Below are positions 17,636 to 26,775 of a DNA stretch of 53,662 nt, in pieces. Under the pieces are notes generated by a model. That model searched no databases. It saw only the letters and a list, made by a program, of their open reading frames with translations, and had not been told where the DNA came from. The position numbers and the translations under genes are program-made. Location: assembly GCA_964468205.1 (NCBI GenBank), contig CAYXVG010000050.1, positions 1-53,662 on the forward strand, read 5' to 3'. How positions within the stretch are numbered: the stretch's first letter is position 1; every line of letters starts with the position of its first letter. The DNA comes from CAWELS01 sp964468205 (GTDB lineage Bacteria > Acidobacteriota > Terriglobia > Bryobacterales > Bryobacteraceae).

Positions 17636-19336
17636 ATGAATCGCAGGAGTTTTCTCTCACTGGCCGGGCTTGGCGCGGCGGCCTCACAAGCGGTGGGACA
17701 GGAGATTGCCGACCGCACCGAAAATTCGAGGCTCAACTTCATCAAAGAGAAGGAAGGGTATTATCCTTACCGCCGGACCGGCGGCGGCAAACGGCCGAAT
17801 ATCTTCGTCATCACGCTGGACATGGTGACACCGGACCACTGGCATCCCTCGCGGCCGATGCGGGAACACGTGGACTTGCCGTCGATTCGCTCGATCGGCG
17901 AGGAGGGAGTTGTCTTCCAGAACTGCTTCACGACGGCCCCGCTGTGCGCACCGGCGAGGGCGGCGCTCGTGACCGGGCGCTACACTTACATCACGGCCAA
18001 TGGGGAGCGGGCGCACGACGGTCACGAGACGATTCTCCGGCCCGACGATGTGATCTTTCAGGAGTACCTAAAGGCGACCGGCTACCGCACGAAGCACGCA
18101 GGAAAGGGACACCTCGGCATGCAGAAGTTCGTGGATGCCTTCGACGAAAACGTGAAGGCATGGGACCGTTGGGCTCCGCCGGTGCAAGACGATGAGGATT
18201 ATCTCACCTACCTGCGGCGGCTTGGCGTGAAGCCGCAGCGCTACAAGAAGGACTTGGTTGGGCTGCAGCAGGATCGCAAATCGCCCTGGGCTTCGTGGGG
18301 CGGCTGGATCGAGCAGGAAGATGGCAAGGATTTTCCGCTCGAGGCGCAATACAGCTTCTATTTGGCGCGCCGGGCGCTCGAGAAGCTTGACGCGGCGCGG
18401 CAAGATAATGACGGCGGCGCACCGATCTATCTCCAGCTCGACATATTCGATCCGCACCAGCCGTTCAGCATTCCGGCCGGATTCGAGAGGCGCGAACAGG
18501 AGTTGCGGAAAGCGTTCGCCATGCAGGAGAGCTACGAGCGCGTCCGGAAAAATGACTGGAAGCGTTTTCCGGGTGAACCAAAGATCTACGACTTCTACCG
18601 GAAGAACTGGGGACTCTACAACGAGGAGACGGCGCTCGACTACATGGTTGCCAACGCCTTACAGATGGAGGTTGTGGACCGTGCCGTGGATCATTTGCTG
18701 CGGGGGATCAAGCAGCGCGGTCTCTACGACGAGTCGTTGATTCTCTTCACCGTGGATCATGGCGAGATGAATACGAGGGAGGCGCTGGTGGACAAGGGCG
18801 TCTATTTGCATCCGGATGTGGTGCGCGTTCCGCTCTGGGTGAAGATGCCCCAGAGTTCCGGCGCCGGACACCGCACGGTGGAGGTCCCGGTTTCACATCT
18901 CGACGTGGCCCCAACGCTGCTCGAACTGGCCGGGGTGGAGCCGATGGCGCGGCTCGACGGACGGTCACTACTACCTCACATAGACGGTACGGCGCGACCG
19001 ACGAACCGCGAACTGCTATTCGAGTGCGGCTGGCACGTGGGAGTGAACTTCGCCTGCGGCATCCAGCGCTGGGAGCCCGGGGGCGAACACTGGATGTACA
19101 CCTACAACTGCTCCGACGAGTTCGACGAACTCTATGATCTGAATGCGCCGGAACCACGCAACCTGGCTCGCGATTCCGGCAACCGGGACCGGTACGTGGA
19201 GATGGTCCGATATATGGGCGAGTTTCTGGAACGGGACCCCCGCTGGCGCGGCTACTGGCACAGCTTCCGGCTGGACCGGTACGAGGAACTGCCGCGGCAG
19301 GAGGCGGGTGACGTACAGATGTTCAAGCCGATCTAG
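17636..19336 (+). CDS. Tat-type exported sulfatase
   Basis: A 566-residue sulfatase. The N-terminus MNRRSFLSLAGLGAAASQ resembles a twin-arginine signal. The formylglycine site is CAPAR with Cys104, preceded by the metal-binding strand NIFVITLDMVTPDHWHP. Later come KHAGKGHLG (catalytic Lys/His region), QLDIFDPHQPF and FTVDHGEMN, the distal metal site. It is longer than the lipoprotein sulfatase upstream, with an extra segment around residues 175-260. Export by Tat is plausible because formylglycine maturation and folding occur in the cytoplasm. The stop codon shares the palindrome CTAG (19333-19336) with the stop of the converging gene. The substrate is unknown. Confidence 0.9.
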   Translation: MNRRSFLSLAGLGAAASQAVGQEIADRTENSRLNFIKEKEGYYPYRRTGGGKRPNIFVITLDMVTPDHWHPSRPMREHVDLPSIRSIGEEGVVFQNCFTTAPLCAPARAALVTGRYTYITANGERAHDGHETILRPDDVIFQEYLKATGYRTKHAGKGHLGMQKFVDAFDENVKAWDRWAPPVQDDEDYLTYLRRLGVKPQRYKKDLVGLQQDRKSPWASWGGWIEQEDGKDFPLEAQYSFYLARRALEKLDAARQDNDGGAPIYLQLDIFDPHQPFSIPAGFERREQELRKAFAMQESYERVRKNDWKRFPGEPKIYDFYRKNWGLYNEETALDYMVANALQMEVVDRAVDHLLRGIKQRGLYDESLILFTVDHGEMNTREALVDKGVYLHPDVVRVPLWVKMPQSSGAGHRTVEVPVSHLDVAPTLLELAGVEPMARLDGRSLLPHIDGTARPTNRELLFECGWHVGVNFACGIQRWEPGGEHWMYTYNCSDEFDELYDLNAPEPRNLARDSGNRDRYVEMVRYMGEFLERDPRWRGYWHSFRLDRYEELPRQEAGDVQMFKPI

Positions 19337-20163
19337 CCGGCGCTTGTTTTGGCGGTCAAGCGCTCGAGTTCGCGGCGGAACAACTCGTTTCCGGGGAATT
19401 CGGCGGCAAGCTCAGACGTGACCTGCCGGGCGGCCTCCCAGCGCTTTTCCCGGATGTGAATGGTGGCAAGCAGCATTTTGGCAAAGGTATCGAGGTAACG
19501 CCCCGAACGGGACACGTCTTCGAGAACCTCCACTGCCAGGTCCTTGTCGCCTTCTACATTTTCGAAGCTTATGAACCAGCGGAGGAAGAACGGCAGGCTT
19601 CCTATTACGTATTCGTTGAGGCCGGTCACCAGATGGGCATCCCGGAACTCGGGGTCAGCTTTCAGGGTGTTGAGGGCGTGCCGGTGCGATTCTCTGGCGA
19701 GTGACAACGCGCTCATGCGCTGCTTTTCGACGAAGACCGCGTAGTTGCACTCCACACCCGCAGCCAGGGCCAGAGAGAAATGCGCTTCGGCATCCTGGGG
19801 CGATTCCTCCAGACGCTCGAGGGCGAGATCCCGCGCTTCAGTCAGGCTGGCAAAGAGGCGTTCGCGGACGGCTGGGGAAGGGGAGAAATCCTTGCGCCGG
19901 AGCTTTTCTCCGCGGTCGCGGTAAAAATCACTCGCGAGAATGCCCAAGCGTTCCATTTCCGAGAAAAGGTACACGGCTGCGCGGGCGGCATGGAGGAGGG
20001 CCCGATTGCGCTGATTCTCTTCAGCCAGATCCAAGGTGGCGTGCGCGCGTTGAAATTCGAACGCGTAGAGATGACCGAAGGCCCGGTCGATCTCCGCCGC
20101 ACTCAGAGAGTTCGCCATGAGCAGTAGCGGGGCGATGAGCCATTTTCGACGGATAGCGACCAC
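19333..20163 (-). CDS. Exported TPR-like helical repeat protein
   Basis: A 276-residue protein if translation starts at GTG 20163. I prefer this start because a signal peptide (VAIRRKWLIAPLLLMANSL, cleaved near SLSAAE) begins there and upstream residues look non-coding; the frame is open to 20244. The mature part is almost entirely amphipathic helices with TPR-like spacing, for example EFQRAHATLDLAEENQRN, DAEAHFSLALAAG and EKRWEAARQVTSELAAEFPG. It has no catalytic motif. TPR proteins act as scaffolds; the partner is unknown. Its stop overlaps the stop of the converging sulfatase gene by 4 bp. Confidence 0.75.
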   Translation of the reverse strand: MVAIRRKWLIAPLLLMANSLSAAEIDRAFGHLYAFEFQRAHATLDLAEENQRNRALLHAARAAVYLFSEMERLGILASDFYRDRGEKLRRKDFSPSPAVRERLFASLTEARDLALERLEESPQDAEAHFSLALAAGVECNYAVFVEKQRMSALSLARESHRHALNTLKADPEFRDAHLVTGLNEYVIGSLPFFLRWFISFENVEGDKDLAVEVLEDVSRSGRYLDTFAKMLLATIHIREKRWEAARQVTSELAAEFPGNELFRRELERLTAKTSAG

Positions 20164-20221
20164 GTTTGTTGGATTATTCTGTGCGCAGGCGCGTTGCAGT
20201 AAGGGTTGTAAACAGACGCGA

Positions 20222-21340
20222 CTAAACCGATCGAACGACGGCATGCGAGGGGCGGCTGCCCACCGGCACCATCATAAAGAGCGGAGCGGCTTTCCGGAGG
20301 CGTCCAGTGAGCGATTCGACGCGAATAACCGCCACATCGCCGGAATCGCGATTCAGGACGAGGGCATAGCGGCTATCTGGCGTCACCGCGACGAAGTGGG
20401 GGTAGCTTCCGACCCGGACCGCCGCTACAACCCGCTTGGTGGCGATGTCGAGCACGGTTACGCTGCCGGCCTCCGGGTTCGTGATGAACAGGTAGCCCGG
20501 CTCGGTGGATGCGGCCATCGGTCCCGGGCGGCGCCCGGCGAGGGCGGTGGAAGCGACCTGCGTTTCGTAAGGATGCACCGTGACCACGGCGTCAGAGCCG
20601 GCCCCGGTGATGAACAACTGGCCGCCGTCGGGTTTGAAGCAGAGGTTGTCCGGGACCACCGATAGTGGCAGGTGGACGATCCACTCCGCGGTGGCGGCGT
20701 CCAGCACGGAGAGGATCGTCCGGGCGCGATTGGCGCAAAGCACCTGTCGGCCATCGCCACGAAAGCGGACCTTATCGGCGGAGCCTTCGACGGCCGCGGT
20801 GGCGATTCGCCCGCTTTTCAGGTCGACAATGGCCACGGCAGCTTCGGACTGCAGGGACACCACCGCCTGGGAGCCGTCCGGCGAGAGGTCGAAATCGACA
20901 GCAACCCCGGGAAGGAGAATCTCACGCGACAGGTTGAGGGTGCTGGTTGTCATATGCAGCAGCTTCCTGTTCCCGGGCGCGAGGAGCCAGAGACTCTCCC
21001 CGCCCGGGCCCAGGAGCATATGATGGGCGCCGGCGGCGCAGGCGGCGCTACGGGAGAGGGCCAGCGAGCCGGCGTCCAACTCGTGAATACATCCGGACTG
21101 CGGAGTGAGCGCGTAGATCACCGGACTGGCGGGATGGGAGGCAAGGGAGACCGGATCCGAGTCGAGATGGATATGCCGCACGGCCGCGAAGGCTCCCAGG
21201 TCAACCACGGCGACCGCGCCGCCGGCTGCGTTGGCGACGAAAGCATAGCCAGGAAATCCTTCGGCCTTATCGCGGCGGCACGAAGCCGCGGCAAGTGCCG
21301 GTGCGGCAAAGAGGAGACGGCGACGGGATATCGGGTCCAC
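20222..21340 (-). CDS. YVTN-family beta-propeller lipoprotein
   Basis: A 372-residue propeller protein with a twin-arginine/lipoprotein signal (SRRRLLFAAPALAAASC, lipobox AASC). Blades repeat the YVTN pattern: YAFVANAAGGAVAVVD, FVAVTPDSRYALVLNR and FITNPEAGSVTVLD. Such proteins are periplasmic or surface scaffolds, and some pair with cytochromes or sulfatase systems. The start is GTG 21340, directly preceded by a TAAAAT hexamer 7 bp upstream rather than by a ribosome binding site. It lies 58 bp upstream of the TPR gene on the same strand, so the two may be co-transcribed. No enzymatic motif is visible. Confidence 0.85.
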   Translation of the reverse strand: MDPISRRRLLFAAPALAAASCRRDKAEGFPGYAFVANAAGGAVAVVDLGAFAAVRHIHLDSDPVSLASHPASPVIYALTPQSGCIHELDAGSLALSRSAACAAGAHHMLLGPGGESLWLLAPGNRKLLHMTTSTLNLSREILLPGVAVDFDLSPDGSQAVVSLQSEAAVAIVDLKSGRIATAAVEGSADKVRFRGDGRQVLCANRARTILSVLDAATAEWIVHLPLSVVPDNLCFKPDGGQLFITGAGSDAVVTVHPYETQVASTALAGRRPGPMAASTEPGYLFITNPEAGSVTVLDIATKRVVAAVRVGSYPHFVAVTPDSRYALVLNRDSGDVAVIRVESLTGRLRKAAPLFMMVPVGSRPSHAVVRSV

Positions 21341-21347
21341 TGATGTG

Positions 21348-21353
21348 ATTTTA
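21348..21353 (-). promoter_or_regulatory. -10-like hexamer 7 bp before a GTG start (leaderless candidate)
   Basis: TAAAAT (minus strand) ends 7 bp before the GTG at 21340. The bases between them contain no purine-rich ribosome binding site. The layout supports both the GTG start and a leaderless mRNA. Confidence 0.5.
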
Positions 21354-21495
21354 GTGGTGGGGAGAGGGCGCCGTGAGAATAGGGAGGGAAACCGGCGGAA
21401 GACTCAACGCCCCGCAAGGAGTGCTAAGCATGAATGGTTCTCAAATTGTGAGGCAGCATGCGGAGGGACGGCCCGCCACCAGGGCAGGAGTTCGA

Positions 21496-21501
21496 TACAG
21501 T
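21496..21501 (+). promoter_or_regulatory. -10-like hexamer 7 bp before a GTG start (leaderless candidate)
   Basis: TACAGT lies 7 bp before GTG 21509, which begins the signal peptide of the HEMGH peptidase. It supports that start over the longer open frame beginning at 21458. Confidence 0.45.
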
Positions 21502-21508
21502 TAGTGGA

Positions 21509-22432
21509 GTGGGAATCCTGACGAGGACGGTGATCGTTTGTTTGCTGCTTGGCGCCGCTGCGATTGCGCAGCCGACGGGGACGGCGGATCTCAGCGCGGC
21601 GCTGGCGAAGTGGCGGGACGATATCGAGGCGACGGGCAACCGGAAGGTGATCGTCGCGAGATTCTATTTTGACCAGAGCAACGGTAATGTCTTTCTTCCC
21701 CATGACATCCCGGAGAGGCCGCTGCTCCTCCCCTACTTCCGCAACACGAACTTCCTGCGGGAGTTGCTGGCGACACATGCCTTGAGCATCAGTCAGAATT
21801 TGGACGAGGACAGCCGGTCAGTTCACTTCATCCTGCTGAACATGGCGCGGCAGTCCGAATGGCTGCTGCATGAAGAGGCGGTCATCGGTCATGAGATGGG
21901 TCACATCTGGCTTTTCGCGAGGGACTACGCGTCGCCCGTTTACGAGGGGAAGGGCAATTCGTGTCTCGCCATCCTGACGGGTGAAATCGTGCAGCACGGG
22001 CTGATCCGCGAGGAGATGGCGCACCGGAAGATTGATTACCCGTCTTATTGGAGGTCGGTACTGGACCAGTCCCTCCTGCACCTGGAAAGCAGCGAACCCG
22101 AACCGGCGGAGAAACTGGATACGTGCCGCCTGATGTCGCAGATGTCGACCTGGGTGGACGTCCGGCTGGGGCTCTCTTCAGAGACCTGGCCGAACTACGA
22201 CCGTTTCATGGCGCAGATGCGTCGTCACTTTCCCATCCTTGAGCAGAACACTGCGGATCTCTACGAGCAGTTGCACGAAGCGAACCTCCGGGACCCGAAG
22301 GTTTACCAAGAGAAACTGGAGTATGCTCTGCACCAGATGTACGGCTTCGTGAAGGCAGTTTTAGACCGCGACGAAGCTCCCCAGATGAAGCCTGCCGTGA
22401 AGACGGTGGTGATCCCGCCGGTCGATGGATAG
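21509..22432 (+). CDS. Exported HEMGH (zincin-like) metallopeptidase, uncharacterised
   Basis: A 307-residue protein with a Sec signal (TRTVIVCLLLGAAAIAQP). The sequence VIGHEMGHIW at residues 125-134 contains HEMGH, an HExxH zinc-peptidase motif. The third ligand is not obvious; candidates are Glu residues in NSCLAILTGEIVQHG about 20-30 residues later, which would make it gluzincin-like. The rest is helical and matches no family I recognise. GTG 21509 is preferred because the signal peptide starts there. The next gene begins before its stop codon (8-bp overlap), so this peptidase and the membrane protein are translated together. It may act on a membrane or cell-wall substrate; that is inference. 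Confidence 0.65.
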   Translation: MGILTRTVIVCLLLGAAAIAQPTGTADLSAALAKWRDDIEATGNRKVIVARFYFDQSNGNVFLPHDIPERPLLLPYFRNTNFLRELLATHALSISQNLDEDSRSVHFILLNMARQSEWLLHEEAVIGHEMGHIWLFARDYASPVYEGKGNSCLAILTGEIVQHGLIREEMAHRKIDYPSYWRSVLDQSLLHLESSEPEPAEKLDTCRLMSQMSTWVDVRLGLSSETWPNYDRFMAQMRRHFPILEQNTADLYEQLHEANLRDPKVYQEKLEYALHQMYGFVKAVLDRDEAPQMKPAVKTVVIPPVDG

Positions 22433-23849
22433 TACGAAGAGCAAGTCCGTTCGTCCGGGGTCCGACGGCAAGGATATCGTTGCGGGCGCGGTTCTCGCGC
22501 TGGCAGCTTGGCTCGTCTATTGCGTCAGCCCCAATGCCACGTCGTTCGATTCCCGCTGGACCGTTCATACCGCCACCAGCATCTTGACGGCGGGTGATAC
22601 AGATCTGAATGAATTCGATGAAGAGCTCGCGGCCAGCGGCTACTACATGGTGGAGTGCGTGGAGCCCGGAGGAAACTGGCGGTTGCTGAGAGACGGCATT
22701 GGGGATTGCGCGGGCGAGATGTACCATTTCTATCCGGTTGCCGTTCCGCTGCTGGCAAGTCCTGCGGTGGGAGTCATGAATGCGGGCCTTGCGGCCGTGA
22801 AGCGGCTGGCGGGCTCAGAGGCGGCTCCTCCAGGGACGTTCCGCCGGCTTCTTGAGGAGGGCGCGACGGGGGCTCCGGCAGCCGTGGAAATTGTGGTGGC
22901 CTCCGGATTCGTGGCCTTCGCGTCGTTTCTAGTCTTCCTGACAGCCAGGAGCTTTCTCCCACTGCCCCCGGCCTTGCTGCTGGGGGCGGTTTTCGCTTTT
23001 TGCACGCCGGCGTGGTCACTGGCAAGCCGCGCTTTGTGGATGCACGGACCTTCGATGACCCTGCTGGCGCTGGCCTTGCTGCTGCTGGTCCGCGGGTGGC
23101 GCAGCCCGCACCTGGTGACCGCCGCCGGAGCGGTGCTGGCGCTCGCGTTCTTCGTCCGTCCGACGAACGCTGTCGCGGCAGCGGTCTTGACCCTATACGT
23201 TTTCTTCTGTTACCGCCGCCAACTGCCGGGGTATCTCATCGCGGCGGCCGTAATGAGCGCCGGTTTTGCCGCTTATCACTACGCGGTGTACGGACGGATT
23301 CTGGCTCCGGTCCTTTCCGCCCGGCGGGAAGGCGTGGCAGATTTCGCGCTGCACGACCATTTCCTGCAAGCTGTGGCGGCGAACCTGTTGAGTCCGGGCA
23401 GAGGGTTATTCGTCTATTTTCCGGCCGCGGCGCTCGCAGTCTGGGCGCTGAGCGGCCGGTTCCGGCGGGAGCCGGCCTATGGGCTGCGAGTTTTCGTCGC
23501 GGCGATCTGCGTGACCCACTTATTATTGGTGTCGAGCTTCGAGGACTGGACGGCCGGCCATGCCTACGGTCCCCGGTATATGTCCGATTTAGTTCCCTAC
23601 TTGGTCTTCCTGTCGATCCCGGTGGCCAAGTTGGCTTGGGAGCGGGCGCGCGAGCGAAGATTTCGGCTGCCGGTGGCGGCCGCGGTGCTAATCGCCGCGA
23701 GTTTCTGGATCCACCTGCAGGGCGCCACGTGCTGGCCCTGCTGGGAGTGGAATAGCGAGCCGGTGGACGTGAATTCCGCGCGGGAGAGGATCTGGCAGTG
23801 GAGCGATCCGGCTTTCTTGCGGGGAGTCCGCTCTGGGCCGCCGTCCTAG
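22425..23849 (+). CDS. Polytopic membrane protein, GT39-like glycosyltransferase/mannosyltransferase type
   Basis: A 474-residue integral membrane protein with about ten hydrophobic helices. A short polar N-terminus precedes helix 1 (DIVAGAVLALAAWLVYCV). An extracytoplasmic loop follows with DSRWTVHTATSILTAGDTD and the acidic pair DLNEFDEE, a layout seen in PMT/GT39-like enzymes that use polyprenyl-phosphate sugars. Later helices contain FFVRPTNAVAAAVL, as in many uncharacterised members, and a C-terminal loop GHAYGPRYMSDLVP. The start ATG overlaps the peptidase gene by 8 bp. The transferase call rests on overall topology and a few short motifs, so a hypothetical membrane protein is an acceptable alternative. 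Confidence 0.65.
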   Translation: MDSTKSKSVRPGSDGKDIVAGAVLALAAWLVYCVSPNATSFDSRWTVHTATSILTAGDTDLNEFDEELAASGYYMVECVEPGGNWRLLRDGIGDCAGEMYHFYPVAVPLLASPAVGVMNAGLAAVKRLAGSEAAPPGTFRRLLEEGATGAPAAVEIVVASGFVAFASFLVFLTARSFLPLPPALLLGAVFAFCTPAWSLASRALWMHGPSMTLLALALLLLVRGWRSPHLVTAAGAVLALAFFVRPTNAVAAAVLTLYVFFCYRRQLPGYLIAAAVMSAGFAAYHYAVYGRILAPVLSARREGVADFALHDHFLQAVAANLLSPGRGLFVYFPAAALAVWALSGRFRREPAYGLRVFVAAICVTHLLLVSSFEDWTAGHAYGPRYMSDLVPYLVFLSIPVAKLAWERARERRFRLPVAAAVLIAASFWIHLQGATCWPCWEWNSEPVDVNSARERIWQWSDPAFLRGVRSGPPS

Positions 23850-24036
23850 GTAGCTGAAAACAATACAGTTTCCACATTCAGCGGTTTCCCGCGTCTCGGC
23901 GAGTGTGTTAACCTTTGAAGGGACTGCACTTGGTGACGAATCCCGCGTCCCGGAGCTGCGTCCGACTTCATTTGACTGGCGGTTCGAAGGCGACAGCCCC
24001 TCCAATGTTTGGAAGTTTACCTAGAAGGCCTAATTG

Positions 24037-25062
24037 ATGAATTTTCGTTCGCTACTCAGCTTGTTCTCCTCGGACCTGGCGATTGATCTGGGGACAGCGA
24101 ACACTCTCGTGTTCGCCAAAGGCCAGGGGATTGTTGTAGATGAGCCCTCCATTGTCGCTATCAACAAGGTCACGGGCGAGGTGGAGGCGGTGGGCCATGA
24201 GGCAAAGGAGATGGTAGGGCGGACTCCGGGGAATATCGTTGCAATCCGGCCCATGAAGGACGGTGTGATTGCCGATTTCAAAGTGACCGAGCGGATGCTG
24301 AACTACTTCATCCAGAAGGCTCATGGCCGGAAGATGCTGGTGCATCCGCGCATCGTGATCGGGGTTCCGAGCGAGATTACGCAGGTTGAGAAGCGGGCGG
24401 TCATCGACTCGGCATACCGGGCGAAGGCCAGCGAGGTCTACCTGGTGGAACAATCGATGGTGGCGGCCATCGGCGCCGGCCTACCAATCACGGAACCATC
24501 CGGCAATATGGTGGTGGATATTGGCGGCGGGACGACCGATGTGGCGGTGATATCGCTTTCGGGAATTGTCTATTCGCGTTCGGTTCGCGTGGCGGGAAAC
24601 GAGATCGACGACGCCATCATGCAATATTTGAAGCGGAAGTACAATCTGCTGATCGGCGAGCGAACCGCCGAGCAGATCAAGATTCAGATCGGCTCGGCTC
24701 ATCCGCTGGATAAGCCTCTTACCATGGAGATAAAGGGTCGCAACCTGATCGAAGGAGTTCCGCGCACGATTACGGTGGACGATTCCGAGATCCGGGAGGC
24801 GGTAGGCGAGTGTGTCGCTACCGTGATGAACGCCATTCGCGTGGCCTTGGAACGCACTCCGCCGGAGCTAAGCGCTGACATCAGCGACCGGGGCATTGTG
24901 CTCACTGGCGGCGGCGCGTTGTTACGAAACTTGGATCGGCGCATTCGTGAAGAGACTGGGCTGCCTGTCTCGATCGCAGAAGACCCGTTGGCCTGCGTCG
25001 CGCTCGGGACGGGCAAGATGCTCACCGAGATGAAGCTCCTGAGACGGATTGCGCTGGAATAG
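24037..25062 (+). CDS. mreB: Rod-shape-determining protein MreB
   Basis: The bacterial actin that organises the elongasome under the inner membrane. At 341 residues it has the normal length. The N-terminal amphipathic stretch (MNFRSLLSLFSSD) precedes phosphate-1 AIDLGTANTLVF. Later motifs are the connecting helix region MVVDIGGGTTDVAVISL and the adenosine site IVLTGGGALLRNLD. ATG 24037 is chosen, with GAAGG ~8 nt upstream; a TTG one codon earlier is unlikely. It is the first gene of mreB-mreC-mreD-mrdA-rodA. The 187-bp gap upstream is comparatively A/T-rich and probably holds the operon promoter. Confidence 0.97.
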   Translation: MNFRSLLSLFSSDLAIDLGTANTLVFAKGQGIVVDEPSIVAINKVTGEVEAVGHEAKEMVGRTPGNIVAIRPMKDGVIADFKVTERMLNYFIQKAHGRKMLVHPRIVIGVPSEITQVEKRAVIDSAYRAKASEVYLVEQSMVAAIGAGLPITEPSGNMVVDIGGGTTDVAVISLSGIVYSRSVRVAGNEIDDAIMQYLKRKYNLLIGERTAEQIKIQIGSAHPLDKPLTMEIKGRNLIEGVPRTITVDDSEIREAVGECVATVMNAIRVALERTPPELSADISDRGIVLTGGGALLRNLDRRIREETGLPVSIAEDPLACVALGTGKMLTEMKLLRRIALE

Positions 25063-25089
25063 CGGGCGTCCCAGCCCAGCGAGGCGACG

Positions 25090-26217
25090 ATGGACTTGCT
25101 GACACACCGGTACCGCGATGTCACCGTCCTAGTTTTGGTGATCGTGGCCCAGGTGCTGCTGCTCGGCTACCAAGTACGCAGCAATCAGGACGTGCGTCTG
25201 GTACGTGTTTGGGCGGTAACAGCGGTGACACCCGCCGCACGGCTGCTGGAGACCGTGCGCAGTGGCGCGGCCTCGCTGCTTTCCCAGTATGTGCTTCTGA
25301 TGGGCGTCGAGGCCGAGAACGAGAAGCTGACGCGCGAACTCGGCAGGTTGAAACAAGAGGTGCGTTATTTGCGCAGCGAGTTAGCCACAGCCAAACACGC
25401 GGAAGCTCTGCAGGCATTTGCCAAACGTACGCCTTCGGAGACGGTTGCCGCGAGAATCATCGGAGCGGTCACCGACGCCGGCTCGCAGGCGGTGCTCATT
25501 GACCGCGGAGCCGGTGACGGAATCGCGGCCGGCATGGCCGTTGTCACGCCCGACGGCGTTGTGGGCAGGGTAACCGCGGCATACCCAACCGCCTCGCGAG
25601 TCCTGTTGATCACGGATTCGCAGTTCGCTGCCGGCGTGATCTCGCAGACTCACCATGTTCAAGGCACGGTCCACGGCCAGGGAACCGGCTTGTGCCGCGT
25701 GGATTATGTACAAAACGAGGAGATTGTGGAAGAAGGAGAGTGGTTCTACACCTCGGGCGATGATCGGGCGTTTCCGCGCGGACTTCCGGTGGGACAGGCA
25801 ATAGCAGTGGAGAAGGGCCAAGTATTGAAGAAGATCCAACTCGCTCCAGCCGGGCTGGCAGGAGGCCTGAACGAAGTACTCGTAGTACTGCGGGGGGTTC
25901 ATCAGCCCGTACCCGCACCGGGCGTGCCAGCGAGCGGTGTACCACTACTGCCTCCCGCGCCGGCCCCGGAAGAGACCGGAGAGCCCGGAGCACCGGCGCC
26001 GCTTTCTCCGCGGATGACCACCGACGCCGACCGGTTGCTGGAGACGTACAAGGCCATCGGCTCGGCACAAGGACACACGTTTGGCGAGGGATTGCCGGGT
26101 TCCCGGCCGCCGGATTTCAATTTTGAGCACCCCTCTTCCCAGCCAGGCTCAGTTCCGGAGCCAGTCGCCGAAGCCGCGTCATCGTCAGCACCGGATAGCC
26201 CAGCGGAGGATCCCTGA
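25090..26217 (+). CDS. mreC: Rod-shape-determining protein MreC
   Basis: MreC links MreB to the periplasmic synthases. The 375-residue protein has one N-terminal membrane helix (DVTVLVLVIVAQVLLLGY), a coiled coil (VEAENEKLTRELGRLKQE), and then the paired beta-barrel domain with IGAVTDAGSQAVLIDRGAGD and GVVGRVTAAYPTASRVLLI. A Pro/Ala-rich tail of about 90 residues extends beyond the usual fold and is likely disordered. It starts 27 bp after mreB, and its TGA overlaps the mreD ATG by one base. Confidence 0.95.
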   Translation: MDLLTHRYRDVTVLVLVIVAQVLLLGYQVRSNQDVRLVRVWAVTAVTPAARLLETVRSGAASLLSQYVLLMGVEAENEKLTRELGRLKQEVRYLRSELATAKHAEALQAFAKRTPSETVAARIIGAVTDAGSQAVLIDRGAGDGIAAGMAVVTPDGVVGRVTAAYPTASRVLLITDSQFAAGVISQTHHVQGTVHGQGTGLCRVDYVQNEEIVEEGEWFYTSGDDRAFPRGLPVGQAIAVEKGQVLKKIQLAPAGLAGGLNEVLVVLRGVHQPVPAPGVPASGVPLLPPAPAPEETGEPGAPAPLSPRMTTDADRLLETYKAIGSAQGHTFGEGLPGSRPPDFNFEHPSSQPGSVPEPVAEAASSSAPDSPAEDP

Positions 26218-26756
26218 TGGCGGTGACCAACTATGGGGATCTCCTCGCGAACGCGGACCGGCGGCGCAGCAAAGCGTCCCGATACGGTCCGCTCGTCCTG
26301 ATTCTTGCGCCCATTATCGCGATCCTCTTCCAGGTGTACGTTCCGCTCTTTTTCGAGTACCTCGCTTACCTGGAGTTGCCGCTGCTGGTGACGCTCTACT
26401 TCGCGCTGATGGGTAGGCGGCCGGTGGGAGCGTTGTTTTACGGGGCATCGATCGGGCTGGCGCAGGACGCCTTGTCGCAGAACCCGCTCGGAATGTTTGG
26501 GATCGTCAAGACGCTGGTGGGCTACTTTGGGGCGACCTTCGGTCTCCGTTTTGACGTGGACAATCCAGTCGCCCGCGGGGTGGTTGCGGCATTCTTCTTC
26601 GGCTTTCATCAAACGTTGTACTGGATCTTGGGGCGGGCGCTGCTAGGCAGCCCGCTTGAATTCAGCTTGGCGCAGACCGTGTTGCTCGGCGTCCTCAACG
26701 GAGTGGTTACCGTTCCACTTTTCGGACTGTTGGATAGACTGAAGGATACGAATTGA
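26217..26756 (+). CDS. mreD: Rod-shape-determining protein MreD
   Basis: A small polytopic inner-membrane protein (179 residues) of the elongasome. About five hydrophobic helices are visible (PLVLILAPIIAILFQVYVP, LELPLLVTLYFALM, ALFYGASIGLAQDAL). The GLAQDAL...NPLGMFGIVKTLVGYFG stretch is characteristic of MreD. The ATG shares a base with the mreC stop, so translation is coupled. Confidence 0.92.
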   Translation: MAVTNYGDLLANADRRRSKASRYGPLVLILAPIIAILFQVYVPLFFEYLAYLELPLLVTLYFALMGRRPVGALFYGASIGLAQDALSQNPLGMFGIVKTLVGYFGATFGLRFDVDNPVARGVVAAFFFGFHQTLYWILGRALLGSPLEFSLAQTVLLGVLNGVVTVPLFGLLDRLKDTN

Positions 26757-26775
26757 TGGAGAGGCGAGCAAGACG

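Noticed and set aside
24037..25062. Alternative call of DnaK/Hsp70-like ATPase for the actin-fold gene
   Set aside because: Length, the N-terminal amphipathic stretch and the mreC-mreD context identify MreB.
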